Part shown: positions 25,295 to 33,346 of the stretch, one piece after another
Layout: each line of letters starts with the position of its first letter
Numbering within the stretch: position 1 is the first letter of the stretch
DNA from: Planctomycetota bacterium
GTDB taxonomy: Bacteria > Planctomycetota > UBA1135 > GCA-002686595
DNA length: 64,000 nucleotides
Direction of reading: 5' to 3'
Assembly (NCBI GenBank): GCA_002686265.1
Contig: NZBA01000026.1
Span: 42,344-106,343 of the forward strand
The notes under the pieces: generated by a model
What the model saw: the letters and a program-made list of their open reading frames with translations, nothing else
Told to the model about the DNA's origin: nothing
Database searches by the model: none
Program-made: the position numbers and the translations under genes

Positions 25295-27580
25295 ATGATG
25301 CGCCGCGCCTGCCTGTTGATGCTCCTCTTGGTCTCCTTCGTGGCGACCGCCTCCGCTCAGTCCTCCGCGGAGTTGAAGTTCCGCAAGAAGCAGGCGGACA
25401 CCCTGCACGACTACGCGGCGAAGGCCTTCAAGAAGGGGTTTCCGCGCAATGCCCGCCGGGTCTGGTTGATGCTCCTCAGCGAGTACGACACCGACCACGC
25501 AGACGCCCGCGAGGCTCTGGGTTACGAGCGCGTGGGCAGCGCCTGGAGCGTCAACCCGCGCTTCTCCTACCCCAAGGACGATGCGCCGAATCCGAGCGCC
25601 GCCGCGGGACTGCGCAAGGACTGGGCGAAGATCGCGGCCAAGATCGCCAAGGCGCACGGAAAGATGGCCGTCGACTACGACCAGGCGGGTCGCTCGGACA
25701 TGTCACGCGCCCACTACGAGAAGGTGCTCTTCTTCGATCCCGAGAACGAGGAGGCGCGCGCAGCCCTCGACCACAAGCCGGTGGCCGGGCTGACAGGGAC
25801 GGACCTGGAACTGACCCTGTACGAGCGCTCGAAGGCGATCGAGCGCGCCGTTGCGGAGCAGGCGCAGCAGGACTACCCCGTCGAGGTCCTGCCGGCGACC
25901 GAGATCCACCCGATGCTCGAGAAGGCCAAGGTCGAGTACGCGACCGTGACCACCGAGCACTTCACCCTGCGCGGCGACTACGACCAGGCCGCCCTGATCG
26001 AGGCAGCGGTCAACGCCGAGCGTGCTCTGCGCGTGATGCAGGTTGCCTACGAAGGCTACTCGGGGTTCAAGAGCGACCCGCGCCGCTGGGTGCGCGATTG
26101 GAGCTTCTTCCAAACCAAGGACACCTACAAGCAGATCCTCAACGCGAATGCCGACTTGATGTCGGCCTCGGAGCTGGAGTTCCGCCTCGAGTACACGTCG
26201 GGTTCGACTCTCTCCTCGGGCTCGAGCAACCTGCAAGTGGCCGCTCCCTCCAGCGAGCAGGGGGTCCTCGACGGCACGGTGCGCGCCGTAGCCCAGTCGT
26301 ACTCGGGCTTTCGGACGGCCGCGCTGCGAGAGGGTATCGGGCACACCTTCGTGGGCATGTTCTTCAACAACAACCGCCAGTTCGTCGTCGACCAGAAGGA
26401 GCAGTTGCGCACGACCACGGGCGAAGAGGACCTCGAGCAGTACTCGCCCAACTTCGACACCTGGAAGGATCTGGCCCTCGAGGCAGCCTGGCAGCTCGGC
26501 GACGGCACGCCCGCCGCCCGCCTGCCGGTCATCACCGCCGACAAGTTCCCCAACGACGCACGGATCAAGGCCTGGTCTTTTTGCGACTACGTCGTGCGTC
26601 GCGATCCGACCCTCCTGCGCGATCTCGACGGCCTCGCGGGGCAGAACAACCCGATCGACGTCGAGAAGAAGTTCACCGCCGACCACGGCGGCCTCTCGCT
26701 CGCGCAACTCGAGAAGGAGTGGAAGGACTTCTGGACCGAAGCCAGCCCGGTCCTCAAGGCCATTCGCGACAACAACGAGCCGTTGACCGCGATCAGCAAG
26801 GACGTCAAGAAGTGGCTCGAGGAGTTCAACAAGGCGCGCAAGGCGCAGAACGCGACCGAGGTGACCTGGAGCGAGTCCTACTCGGGGCGCTGCCGCGACC
26901 ACGTCGCCTATCTCACCGCCAACGAGGAGCAGCGCGGCCCGGCCGCGGAGCAGGACCAGGACACCGACCTCGAGGGCGGCTCGCACCTCGGCGGGATGTT
27001 CGCCCAGATGGCGCTCGTTGCCACCGACGCCAAGAAGCCCAAGGACCTGTTTCGGCGCTGGCTCGACCTGCCGGGCTACCGGGACGCGCTCTTGAATAAC
27101 GCCCTGGCCACGGTCGGCCTCTACGCGGACAGGACGACCCTGGTCATGGACTGCATCCGCGGCGTGCGGCGGCTGCCCAAGGGCGAAGGCGGCTACCGCG
27201 TCTACCCGAGCGCCAAGGCCTCGGGCATCCCGACCTCGGTGCGCGTCGTGGACCTTGGCCCGGAGCTTGCGGCCCTCTTGGAGCGGCACGGTCGCGGGGA
27301 CAGCGACGTCATCGGCTACCCGATCTCCCTGCACCACTTCGGCACCGGCGGTGTCGGCGGCGCGCGGGACTCCTACCGCTGCGCGGTCACCGTACGGGGG
27401 CAAGTGATCGAGGGCTTCGTGCACATGGCCGACGGCGGGGCGAACCGCCACACCGCGGCTCCCGGGATGATCGTCTTCTACCCCTTCGAGCCCCTGAAGA
27501 AGGGCGCGCGCGTCGAGGCTGTCTGGACCTTCGAGCACGACCGGGGCACCTCGCGCAGCGCCGTGGAGTTCGACACCTGA
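25295..27580 (+). CDS. large secreted protein, function unknown
   Basis: A 761-residue protein with a clear signal peptide (MMRRACLLMLLLVSFVATASA). The N-terminal 170 residues are helical and TPR-like (RVWLMLLSEYDTDHADAREALGY; HYEKVLFFDPENEEARAAL). The middle contains FTLRGDYDQAALIEAAVNAE, a pattern seen at the start of peptidase-MA-like domains, but no HExxH motif is present (the nearest is REGIGHTF). Residues 640-760 form a beta-rich tail. ATG 25295 with GGGAG upstream; TTG 25286 is also possible. The family is not recognised; it resembles long planctomycete periplasmic proteins. Confidence 0.7.
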   Translation: MMRRACLLMLLLVSFVATASAQSSAELKFRKKQADTLHDYAAKAFKKGFPRNARRVWLMLLSEYDTDHADAREALGYERVGSAWSVNPRFSYPKDDAPNPSAAAGLRKDWAKIAAKIAKAHGKMAVDYDQAGRSDMSRAHYEKVLFFDPENEEARAALDHKPVAGLTGTDLELTLYERSKAIERAVAEQAQQDYPVEVLPATEIHPMLEKAKVEYATVTTEHFTLRGDYDQAALIEAAVNAERALRVMQVAYEGYSGFKSDPRRWVRDWSFFQTKDTYKQILNANADLMSASELEFRLEYTSGSTLSSGSSNLQVAAPSSEQGVLDGTVRAVAQSYSGFRTAALREGIGHTFVGMFFNNNRQFVVDQKEQLRTTTGEEDLEQYSPNFDTWKDLALEAAWQLGDGTPAARLPVITADKFPNDARIKAWSFCDYVVRRDPTLLRDLDGLAGQNNPIDVEKKFTADHGGLSLAQLEKEWKDFWTEASPVLKAIRDNNEPLTAISKDVKKWLEEFNKARKAQNATEVTWSESYSGRCRDHVAYLTANEEQRGPAAEQDQDTDLEGGSHLGGMFAQMALVATDAKKPKDLFRRWLDLPGYRDALLNNALATVGLYADRTTLVMDCIRGVRRLPKGEGGYRVYPSAKASGIPTSVRVVDLGPELAALLERHGRGDSDVIGYPISLHHFGTGGVGGARDSYRCAVTVRGQVIEGFVHMADGGANRHTAAPGMIVFYPFEPLKKGARVEAVWTFEHDRGTSRSAVEFDT

Positions 27581-27617
27581 TGCACTCCAGACCGCGCCCT
27601 CGACGAGCGCGACCGAC

Positions 27618-28313
27618 GTGCCAAGCAAGTTCGCGCCCTGCGAGGGCCTACGCCGCCCCCTGCGGCGTCCGAGAGGCTCGTGGATCAGGGCGACCCACCG
27701 TGACCTGGCGCCTGCCTTCGCGATCGACTCCCACCTGAGCGTGCCCGAGCGGGCGCTGCTCTGCCGGCTGGCGAGGGGGCGGCGCTCGGTGGTGGAGATC
27801 GGGTCGTACCTGGGTGCCTCGGCTTGCTGCTTCGCGGCGTCCGTCAAGAAGGACGGAGCCGGGGGCGAGGTGGTGTGCATCGACACGTGGGACAACGACT
27901 CGTGGGACAACGACTCGTGGGACAACGACACGTGGGACAACGACTCGTGGGACAACGACTCGATGTCCGAGGGGCGGCGCGATACCTGGGACGAGTTCCA
28001 GGGGAACACGGGCGCCTACCGTGAGTTCCTGCGTCCCGTGCGTGGGCTGAGCACCGAGGTGATCGACGAGGTGAGGGCGCTCACCGACAGGATCGACCTC
28101 CTGTTCATCGACGGCGACCACTCCTACGAGGGAGTACGGGCGGACTGGGAGGCCTACGGGTCCATGCTGGGCCCCGGCTCGGTGGTCGCGTTCCACGACA
28201 TCCGCTGGGCCGAGGGCGTCCGGAGGGTCGTCGGGGAGCAGGTGTCGCCGCGCGTGAGCCGTCAGGGCCGCCTGCCGAACCTGTGGTGGGGAAGCCTCGC
28301 GGTGGTTCCCTGA
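27618..28313 (+). CDS. class I SAM-dependent methyltransferase (CmcI/Methyltransf_24-like) with a WDND repeat insertion
   Basis: A 231-residue protein. The SAM-binding motif VVEIGSYLGASACCFA is at about residues 58-73 and the acidic strand end VVCIDTW at about 84-90. Immediately after it lie five tandem copies of a 5-residue unit (T/S)WDND (residues 90-114) encoded by a 15-bp minisatellite. The fold resumes with LLFIDGDHSYEGVRADW (about 160-176) and VVAFHDI (about 190), motifs typical of CmcI-like methyltransferases. Homologues usually have a short loop after IDTW, so the repeat is an in-frame expansion. GTG start at 27618 is assumed. Substrate unknown. Confidence 0.75.
   Translation: MPSKFAPCEGLRRPLRRPRGSWIRATHRDLAPAFAIDSHLSVPERALLCRLARGRRSVVEIGSYLGASACCFAASVKKDGAGGEVVCIDTWDNDSWDNDSWDNDTWDNDSWDNDSMSEGRRDTWDEFQGNTGAYREFLRPVRGLSTEVIDEVRALTDRIDLLFIDGDHSYEGVRADWEAYGSMLGPGSVVAFHDIRWAEGVRRVVGEQVSPRVSRQGRLPNLWWGSLAVVP
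27885..27959 (+). repeat. coding minisatellite, 5 x 15 bp
   Basis: Five direct copies of (T/A)CGTGGGACAACGAC, encoding (S/T)WDND, inside the methyltransferase gene. The copies differ only at their first base, which suggests recent expansion or slippage. Confidence 0.9.
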
Positions 28314-28397
28314 GCGTCGCTCCTCCCCTGGCCCTGGGGTCGCACCGCGTTCCCCGGCCTGGGTGAGCCTTGCGCCAGCTCGCCGGTAGGCGCTCTC

Positions 28398-31202
28398 TCA
28401 GCGCGCCCGGCGCACGGGCAGGTCCACCCGCAGCATCTCGCCGGCGCGCCAGATCCAGCAACGGGCGACGCCGCCTTCGAGGGTGGCGAGCGCACCGATC
28501 GCCTCGGCGGCCTGCGCGAGACCCTCCAGCCGCCGCAGAGCCGTGCGCTCGATGTCCAGGTCGCGCTCGGTGGACTGCAGGCCCAGCAGCAGGTCGCCCG
28601 GCTCGACGGCCGGGCCGCGGGCGGCCGGTCTGACGCGCACGACGCGTAGGGCGCCGGCCATCAGCTCCCGCGGCGAGCCGGCGGGGTCGGAGGTGAAGGC
28701 GCGGTGCAGGTCCACCGAGACGGAGCGGACCAAGTCGGTCTCGGTGGAGTAGTCGATTGCCTCGAGCTCCAGGCCGCACTGGCGGTAGAGGGTCCAGGCG
28801 GTGTGGCTCAGGGGGATCGGCGCGCGGCGAATCCGGCGGCCCGCTCGCTCCAGCTCGATCGGAAGCGGCGTGTCGGGGCGCGCGGCGAGCACGGCCTGGG
28901 TGAACTCCACGCGCCCGTCGATCGCCGCGCCGGCGATCGAGAGCAGGCGGTCACCCTCCTCGACCCCGGCGCGCGCCGCCGGGCCGTCGAGATCCAATTC
29001 GGCGACCAGCGGCCCGTTCTCGGCCTCTTCGAGCCCCATCCCCAGGTAGGCGCTGCGCAGGCCCTGGGCGCTCAACAGGCGCTCGCGGAACACCGTGCGG
29101 ATGCGCTGCACCGGGATCGCAAAGCCGCGCCCGGCGATCCAGTTGCTCCCCGCGGAGTTGATCCCGACCAGGCGCCCCTCGAGGTCGAGCAGGGCGCCGC
29201 CGCTGTTGCCGGGGTTGATGGCGGCGTCGGTCTGGATCATGCCCTTCAGGGCGCGCACGCGCCCGGCGATGTGCGTGTCCCGGTCGAGGGTCGAGATGAT
29301 CCCGGCGCTGACGCTGTTGGCGAGGCCGAAGGGGTTGCCGATGGCGATCACGGGCTGGCCCACCATCAGGGTCTGGGAGTCGCCGAAGGGAACGGAGTGG
29401 ACGTCGTCGGCGGCAGAGAGCTCGAGCTGCAGGAGGGCCAGGTCGTCGTCGCGCGCGGTGCTCAGAACGCGCGCCGCATAGCGCTCGCCGTTGGGCAGGG
29501 AGACCTCCAGCTCGTGGTCGGCTCGCTGCGTGCCGTCGGGCTCGGTGGCGGACTCGACCACGTGCCAGTTGGTGAGGGCCAGACCGCTCTCGTCGATCAC
29601 GACTCCCGAGCCCAGGCCCTGGGTGTGGGCTACGGTCTCCTCCCCGCCGAAAGGATCGAACCCGCCCGACCTCGGAGCGGAGACTTTGACGTAGACGTTG
29701 AGCAGGGCGTCGCGCGTCTGGGCGACCACCCGTGGCACGCCGCTCGCGCGTCGCAGGGCGTCCCGCTCGTCCTGCTCGGGGGCGGCGGGCAGGGAGCTCT
29801 CGCCGCCGCGCGCGGCGAGGGCGTCGGCGAAGGCCGTGCGCAGGTGATCGACGGGCGTCGCCAGGGCGAGGCCGTTCTCGATCTCCGAGTGGGTGCCCAG
29901 GGGTACGAGGTCGGGATCGGCGATGCCGATCACCCGGCCCCGGGCATCGACGAGCGCCGCTCCCGCCTGGCCCGCGTGGACCTCGGCCGAGAGTCTCAGG
30001 GGTCCCTCTTCCTCGCAGGCGGCGAGCACTCCGGCGCTGATCGACGGTGCCCGCCGGTAGGGGGCGGCCACCACCGCCACGGCCTCCCCCGGGCGAGCCG
30101 CGCCCGAGTCGCCCAGGGTCGCGCAGGGCAGGCGCAGGCCCTCGGGCAACTCGAGGGCGAGGAGCGCGACGTTGCCGCTCCCGCGGCGCTCGAGGACCGT
30201 GGCCGCGAAGGCGCTGCCCGAGGACAGGAAGACGGTGATCGTCTCGGGAGAGCCCGCGAGGAGGCGCGAGTGGGTCAGGAGCAGGCCGGCGGAGTCGATG
30301 AGCACCCCCGAGCCGAGGCCCGCCGGCGGGTGGCGCCCGTGGGGGTCGTCGGGTTCGGGGGCGAGGGGGCGCTCTTCGGGCGCACCGGCCCAGACGCAGA
30401 CGACCGCGTCGGCCACGGTGGCGACGGCGTCGGCGAGGGGGTCGGACCAGAGTGCGGCTCCCCCCGCCTCGGGCGCGGCGGCGGGGATGCGGCCGGGAAA
30501 GGTGGCGCGCAGGGTCTCGACGCTGAGGATCACACCGTGGCCGAGGTCGATCGTCTCGCCCTCCTCGGGCTCGCGCGTGAGCTCGAGCACGTGGGAGGCG
30601 TTGCAGATCCCCAGCAGTGCGCCGCCGCCGTCGACCAGCGCGCCGCCGTCGATCTCCTTCAAGAGGGCAGCGTCGGCCAGGAGCAACTCCTCGGCGGCCA
30701 GCTCTCCGCCGCGCAGGCGGACCGGGCCGTTGGCGTGGCGCGTCGCGCCGGCGAAGGCGTAGGGCTTGCCGCGCGGGCGCCCCAGGGCGTGGACTCGCGC
30801 GCCCGAGCGCGGGCAAGCGTCCCCGGCGAGGGGGATGGCGGCCACGCGTTCGCCTTCTTCCAGCTCGAGCTCGAGCAGGGCGAGGTCCGTGCGCTCATCG
30901 TGGTCCACCAGACGCGCGCCGCGCGCGCGGCCGTTCGCCAGGGCGACCTCGATCCGGTAGGCGTCGGGTTCGGTGAGCGCCTCGGCCACCAGGTGTCGCG
31001 CCGTAATCATCCACCCGCGCGGGTCGATGACGACGCCCGAGGAGGGGCGTTCGACGCGCACCGCGTTGCCGGAAGGATCGTCGAAGCGCAGGGCGACATC
31101 GCCGACCGCGGCCAGGGCCTTCTCGACGGGTGATCCGTCGGCGGGCACGGGGGCGGGGCCGACCGTGAGCAGAAGGCTCGTAAGCGTGGCGAGCGAGATC
31201 AT
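28398..31202 (-). CDS. exported triple trypsin-like (DegP-type) protease with PDZ region, two domains degenerate
   Basis: A 934-residue protein with a signal peptide (about 1-21). Three chymotrypsin-fold domains follow. Domain 1 keeps the His (TARHLV, residue 70) and Asp (TDLALLEL, 106) but has Asp for the catalytic Ser (EIDGGALVD). Domain 2 has lost all three (LTHSRLL, GNVALLAL, HAGQAGAALVD). Domain 3 is intact: LTNWHVV, DDDLALLQL and NPGNSGGALLD. A PDZ-type segment (GPAARAGVEEGDRLLSIAG) follows, then a second short PDZ-like region. Thus probably one active protease carrying two pseudoprotease modules. ATG 31202 overlaps the stop of the zinc-finger gene by 4 bases, so they are coupled. Confidence 0.82.
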   Translation of the reverse strand: MISLATLTSLLLTVGPAPVPADGSPVEKALAAVGDVALRFDDPSGNAVRVERPSSGVVIDPRGWMITARHLVAEALTEPDAYRIEVALANGRARGARLVDHDERTDLALLELELEEGERVAAIPLAGDACPRSGARVHALGRPRGKPYAFAGATRHANGPVRLRGGELAAEELLLADAALLKEIDGGALVDGGGALLGICNASHVLELTREPEEGETIDLGHGVILSVETLRATFPGRIPAAAPEAGGAALWSDPLADAVATVADAVVCVWAGAPEERPLAPEPDDPHGRHPPAGLGSGVLIDSAGLLLTHSRLLAGSPETITVFLSSGSAFAATVLERRGSGNVALLALELPEGLRLPCATLGDSGAARPGEAVAVVAAPYRRAPSISAGVLAACEEEGPLRLSAEVHAGQAGAALVDARGRVIGIADPDLVPLGTHSEIENGLALATPVDHLRTAFADALAARGGESSLPAAPEQDERDALRRASGVPRVVAQTRDALLNVYVKVSAPRSGGFDPFGGEETVAHTQGLGSGVVIDESGLALTNWHVVESATEPDGTQRADHELEVSLPNGERYAARVLSTARDDDLALLQLELSAADDVHSVPFGDSQTLMVGQPVIAIGNPFGLANSVSAGIISTLDRDTHIAGRVRALKGMIQTDAAINPGNSGGALLDLEGRLVGINSAGSNWIAGRGFAIPVQRIRTVFRERLLSAQGLRSAYLGMGLEEAENGPLVAELDLDGPAARAGVEEGDRLLSIAGAAIDGRVEFTQAVLAARPDTPLPIELERAGRRIRRAPIPLSHTAWTLYRQCGLELEAIDYSTETDLVRSVSVDLHRAFTSDPAGSPRELMAGALRVVRVRPAARGPAVEPGDLLLGLQSTERDLDIERTALRRLEGLAQAAEAIGALATLEGGVARCWIWRAGEMLRVDLPVRRAR

Positions 31203-32083
31203 CGCCCGCGCCGCTGTCCGACCTGTTCGTTGAACTCGGCGCGTGCGATACACAGGTCGATGAGGAGCAGTTGGTGGCCCAGGAGGAACACCGTGCGGTC
31301 GGTGAACTCGAGGAACTCGGCGTCCACCCAGTCGGCGTAGCCGACGTAGCCCGCGCCCTTGCCGAGGCCCTTGAGGGACGTCTCGAGCAGGGACTTGGCG
31401 CCCTTGATCCCCGGCAGGACGCGCGCCGCCGGATCGACCGCCTTGGCGAAGGCCTTCTCGCTCTTGGAGCGGCTCTCGTGGACGGGCTGGTATGCCTTCA
31501 GGCTCTCCAGGGTCTCGGCGAGGGTCTCGCGCGCGGCGCGCAGTTTCTTGAGCTTCGCGTCGCCCGGTCCCCCCGAGCCGAACTTCGCGGCCGGGAGGAA
31601 GCCGAGTCCCTTGCACGGCGTGCACTCGAAGACGCCGCGCGTCTTGCAGGCGCCGCACTTCTGGTCGCGATCTCCCGCTCCCTTGACCGGGTACTTCCCG
31701 CGCGTCTTGCACAGCTTGCAGCCGTACCAGGTGCTCCCCCAGCAGTAGGGGCAGATCAGGGCTTCGAGGGGGTCGAGCGCGCGCCCGCTACCGCGGCAGG
31801 CGCGGCAGGGCGCCTTGCGCGTCAGGTCGCACTCGGCGCACACCGACAGGTTCTCGTAACCCTTGCAGTGCTCGCACTCGGTGGTCTTGCCGCCGCGGCA
31901 GCTCCCGCAGCGCTCGTCGAATCGAGCCCACTGGCGCAGGCCATCGCCGTCGGTCTCACAGGCGCGCTCGACGACGGGCTCGGGGAGCTTGCGGCGCACC
32001 TGGGCGAGCGGAGCGGTGGAGGGGGCGAGGAGCGCCGCGCCGGCGGCGAGGGCGAGGGCGGCGTGCGACGGGCGCGTGATCAT
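31199..32083 (-). CDS. exported protein with doubled DnaJ-type zinc-finger (Cys-rich) region
   Basis: A 294-residue protein with a signal peptide (ALALAAGAALLAPSTAPLAQ). Residues about 58-165 contain eight CxxC pairs: CGSC, CEHC, CAEC, CRAC, CPYC, CKLC, CGAC and CTPC, several continuing as CxxCxGxG, the DnaJ cysteine-rich-domain pattern. DnaJ has four such pairs, so this is equivalent to two zinc-finger domains. There is no J domain or HPD motif. The C-terminal 120 residues are helical. A DnaJ-type zinc finger with an export signal is unusual because DnaJ itself is cytoplasmic. It is in an operon between a thioredoxin-like protein and the triple protease, suggesting work on unfolded or cysteine-containing exported proteins (inference). 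Confidence 0.75.
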   Translation of the reverse strand: MITRPSHAALALAAGAALLAPSTAPLAQVRRKLPEPVVERACETDGDGLRQWARFDERCGSCRGGKTTECEHCKGYENLSVCAECDLTRKAPCRACRGSGRALDPLEALICPYCWGSTWYGCKLCKTRGKYPVKGAGDRDQKCGACKTRGVFECTPCKGLGFLPAAKFGSGGPGDAKLKKLRAARETLAETLESLKAYQPVHESRSKSEKAFAKAVDPAARVLPGIKGAKSLLETSLKGLGKGAGYVGYADWVDAEFLEFTDRTVFLLGHQLLLIDLCIARAEFNEQVGQRRGR

Positions 32084-32126
32084 GCAGAGCTCCTTGGAGT
32101 CGGGGGAGGGCTCGGTCGGCTGCGAG

Positions 32127-33260
32127 TCACTTGCCCGAGGCGCGCTCCTCGGCGGCCCACTTCGGGAAGCGCTCGGCGGCGCGCAGGCCGGCGGGGGTCT
32201 GTGCGTAGTTCTTGCGCAGGAGGCGGCGGAAGAGGCGCTCGGCCTTGCGGTCCTGCTCTTCCGCGAGCAGGGCTAGGGCGTCACTCCAGAGCTCCTCGGC
32301 CTTCCGTTCCAGCTTCCAGGTCTCGATCTCCTCCTTGATGGCGCGGTCGCGCTCGGCCTTGCGGATCAAGTCGGCGAGCCGCCGCTCGCGCGGGGTTCGG
32401 GCGCAGTCGGCGGCAAGGGCGACGAGTCGGGCGTAGGCGGCGGCGGCCGTACCGGGCACGAGCCGCTCGCGGACCTCCTCGATCTCGATGTCGAACCCGG
32501 CCAGGGACGCCTCGGCTCCCTTGCGCGCCTCGTCGGCGAAGGCTCCCTGGGCGAGGATTTCCAGCACGGCGCCGTGGGCCCGCCAGGCGTCCATCCACAA
32601 CCGCCCCTCCAGGCAGCGCGCGCCGTCGAGCAGGTGGCGCTTGACGCGCAGGAGCTCGCCCTCGGTCAGACTGGGGCCGGCCTCCTTCTGGGCCCGCTTG
32701 AGCTGGGCGAGGACCGTGTTCATCGGCGGCGGGTCCGACGTGAGGCGGTAGACCTCCGTGCCGTCGGGCATGAAGATCCGGATCTGCGGGCAGTAGAGGT
32801 TCCCGTCCTCCTCCTTCAGCTCCTCGTAGAGCGGGTCCCACATCGCGCGGTGCTGGTGGCAGTTCTCGTACATCGGGTAGATCGAGCAGACTTGGCGCTC
32901 GATCCTGACGCCCTCGACCTGCTCGGTGATCTGCTTCAGCTTGTGCTGGCCGTTGTTCGAGATGATCACCACCGCGTTCCGGGAGAGGGCGATCAGCTCC
33001 CTGTTGGGGAGGACCTGGCGGCGGTACTCGTCGTTCTGCTCCTCGCCTTCGAGGATCAGATGGTAGACGAGGGGGACGTTTCGCTCGCGCGCCGAGCGGC
33101 GCGCCGCGTCCAGGTCGCCGCGGAAGGGGACGAGCACGGGCTTCACCCGGTCCTGGCTTCCAGCGGGGCGTGCGGGCGCGCGGTGGACCGGCTCGCTCGC
33201 TGCGCTCAGGGCACACAAGACCGTCAGGATGGCGCCGGAGCTGGACAGCCGAGAACCCAT
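32127..33260 (-). CDS. exported thioredoxin-like-fold protein lacking CxxC
   Basis: A 377-residue protein with a signal peptide (about 1-22). Residues about 45-180 read like a thioredoxin-fold domain: a first strand (VKPVLVPFRGDLDAARRSARERNVPLVYHLI), a helix, a VVIISNN strand, and the cis-Pro region YCPQIRIFMPDGTEVYR. The CxxC redox motif is absent where expected. Residues 200-370 are charged helices, possibly coiled coil or TPR-like. First gene of the operon that continues with the zinc-finger protein (43 bases downstream) and the triple protease. ATG at 33260; divergent from the TPR lipoprotein. Confidence 0.6.
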   Translation of the reverse strand: MGSRLSSSGAILTVLCALSAASEPVHRAPARPAGSQDRVKPVLVPFRGDLDAARRSARERNVPLVYHLILEGEEQNDEYRRQVLPNRELIALSRNAVVIISNNGQHKLKQITEQVEGVRIERQVCSIYPMYENCHQHRAMWDPLYEELKEEDGNLYCPQIRIFMPDGTEVYRLTSDPPPMNTVLAQLKRAQKEAGPSLTEGELLRVKRHLLDGARCLEGRLWMDAWRAHGAVLEILAQGAFADEARKGAEASLAGFDIEIEEVRERLVPGTAAAAYARLVALAADCARTPRERRLADLIRKAERDRAIKEEIETWKLERKAEELWSDALALLAEEQDRKAERLFRRLLRKNYAQTPAGLRAAERFPKWAAEERASGK

Positions 33261-33346
33261 GAACGCAGTTTGGACCCTCGTGCCCCGGGCGGCAAGGAAT
33301 CGCCGCGTCTGTGGCCCGAGGGCGCCGCGGACGCTACAAGGAGTGG

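Noticed and set aside
27885..27959. CRISPR array
   Set aside because: Repeats are contiguous 15-bp units without spacers and are in a coding frame; no cas genes nearby. The same holds for 44921-44995.
25703..28009. 768-codon open frame on the minus strand
   Set aside because: Shadow of the secreted protein and methyltransferase genes; repetitive Val/Leu/Gly composition without domains.
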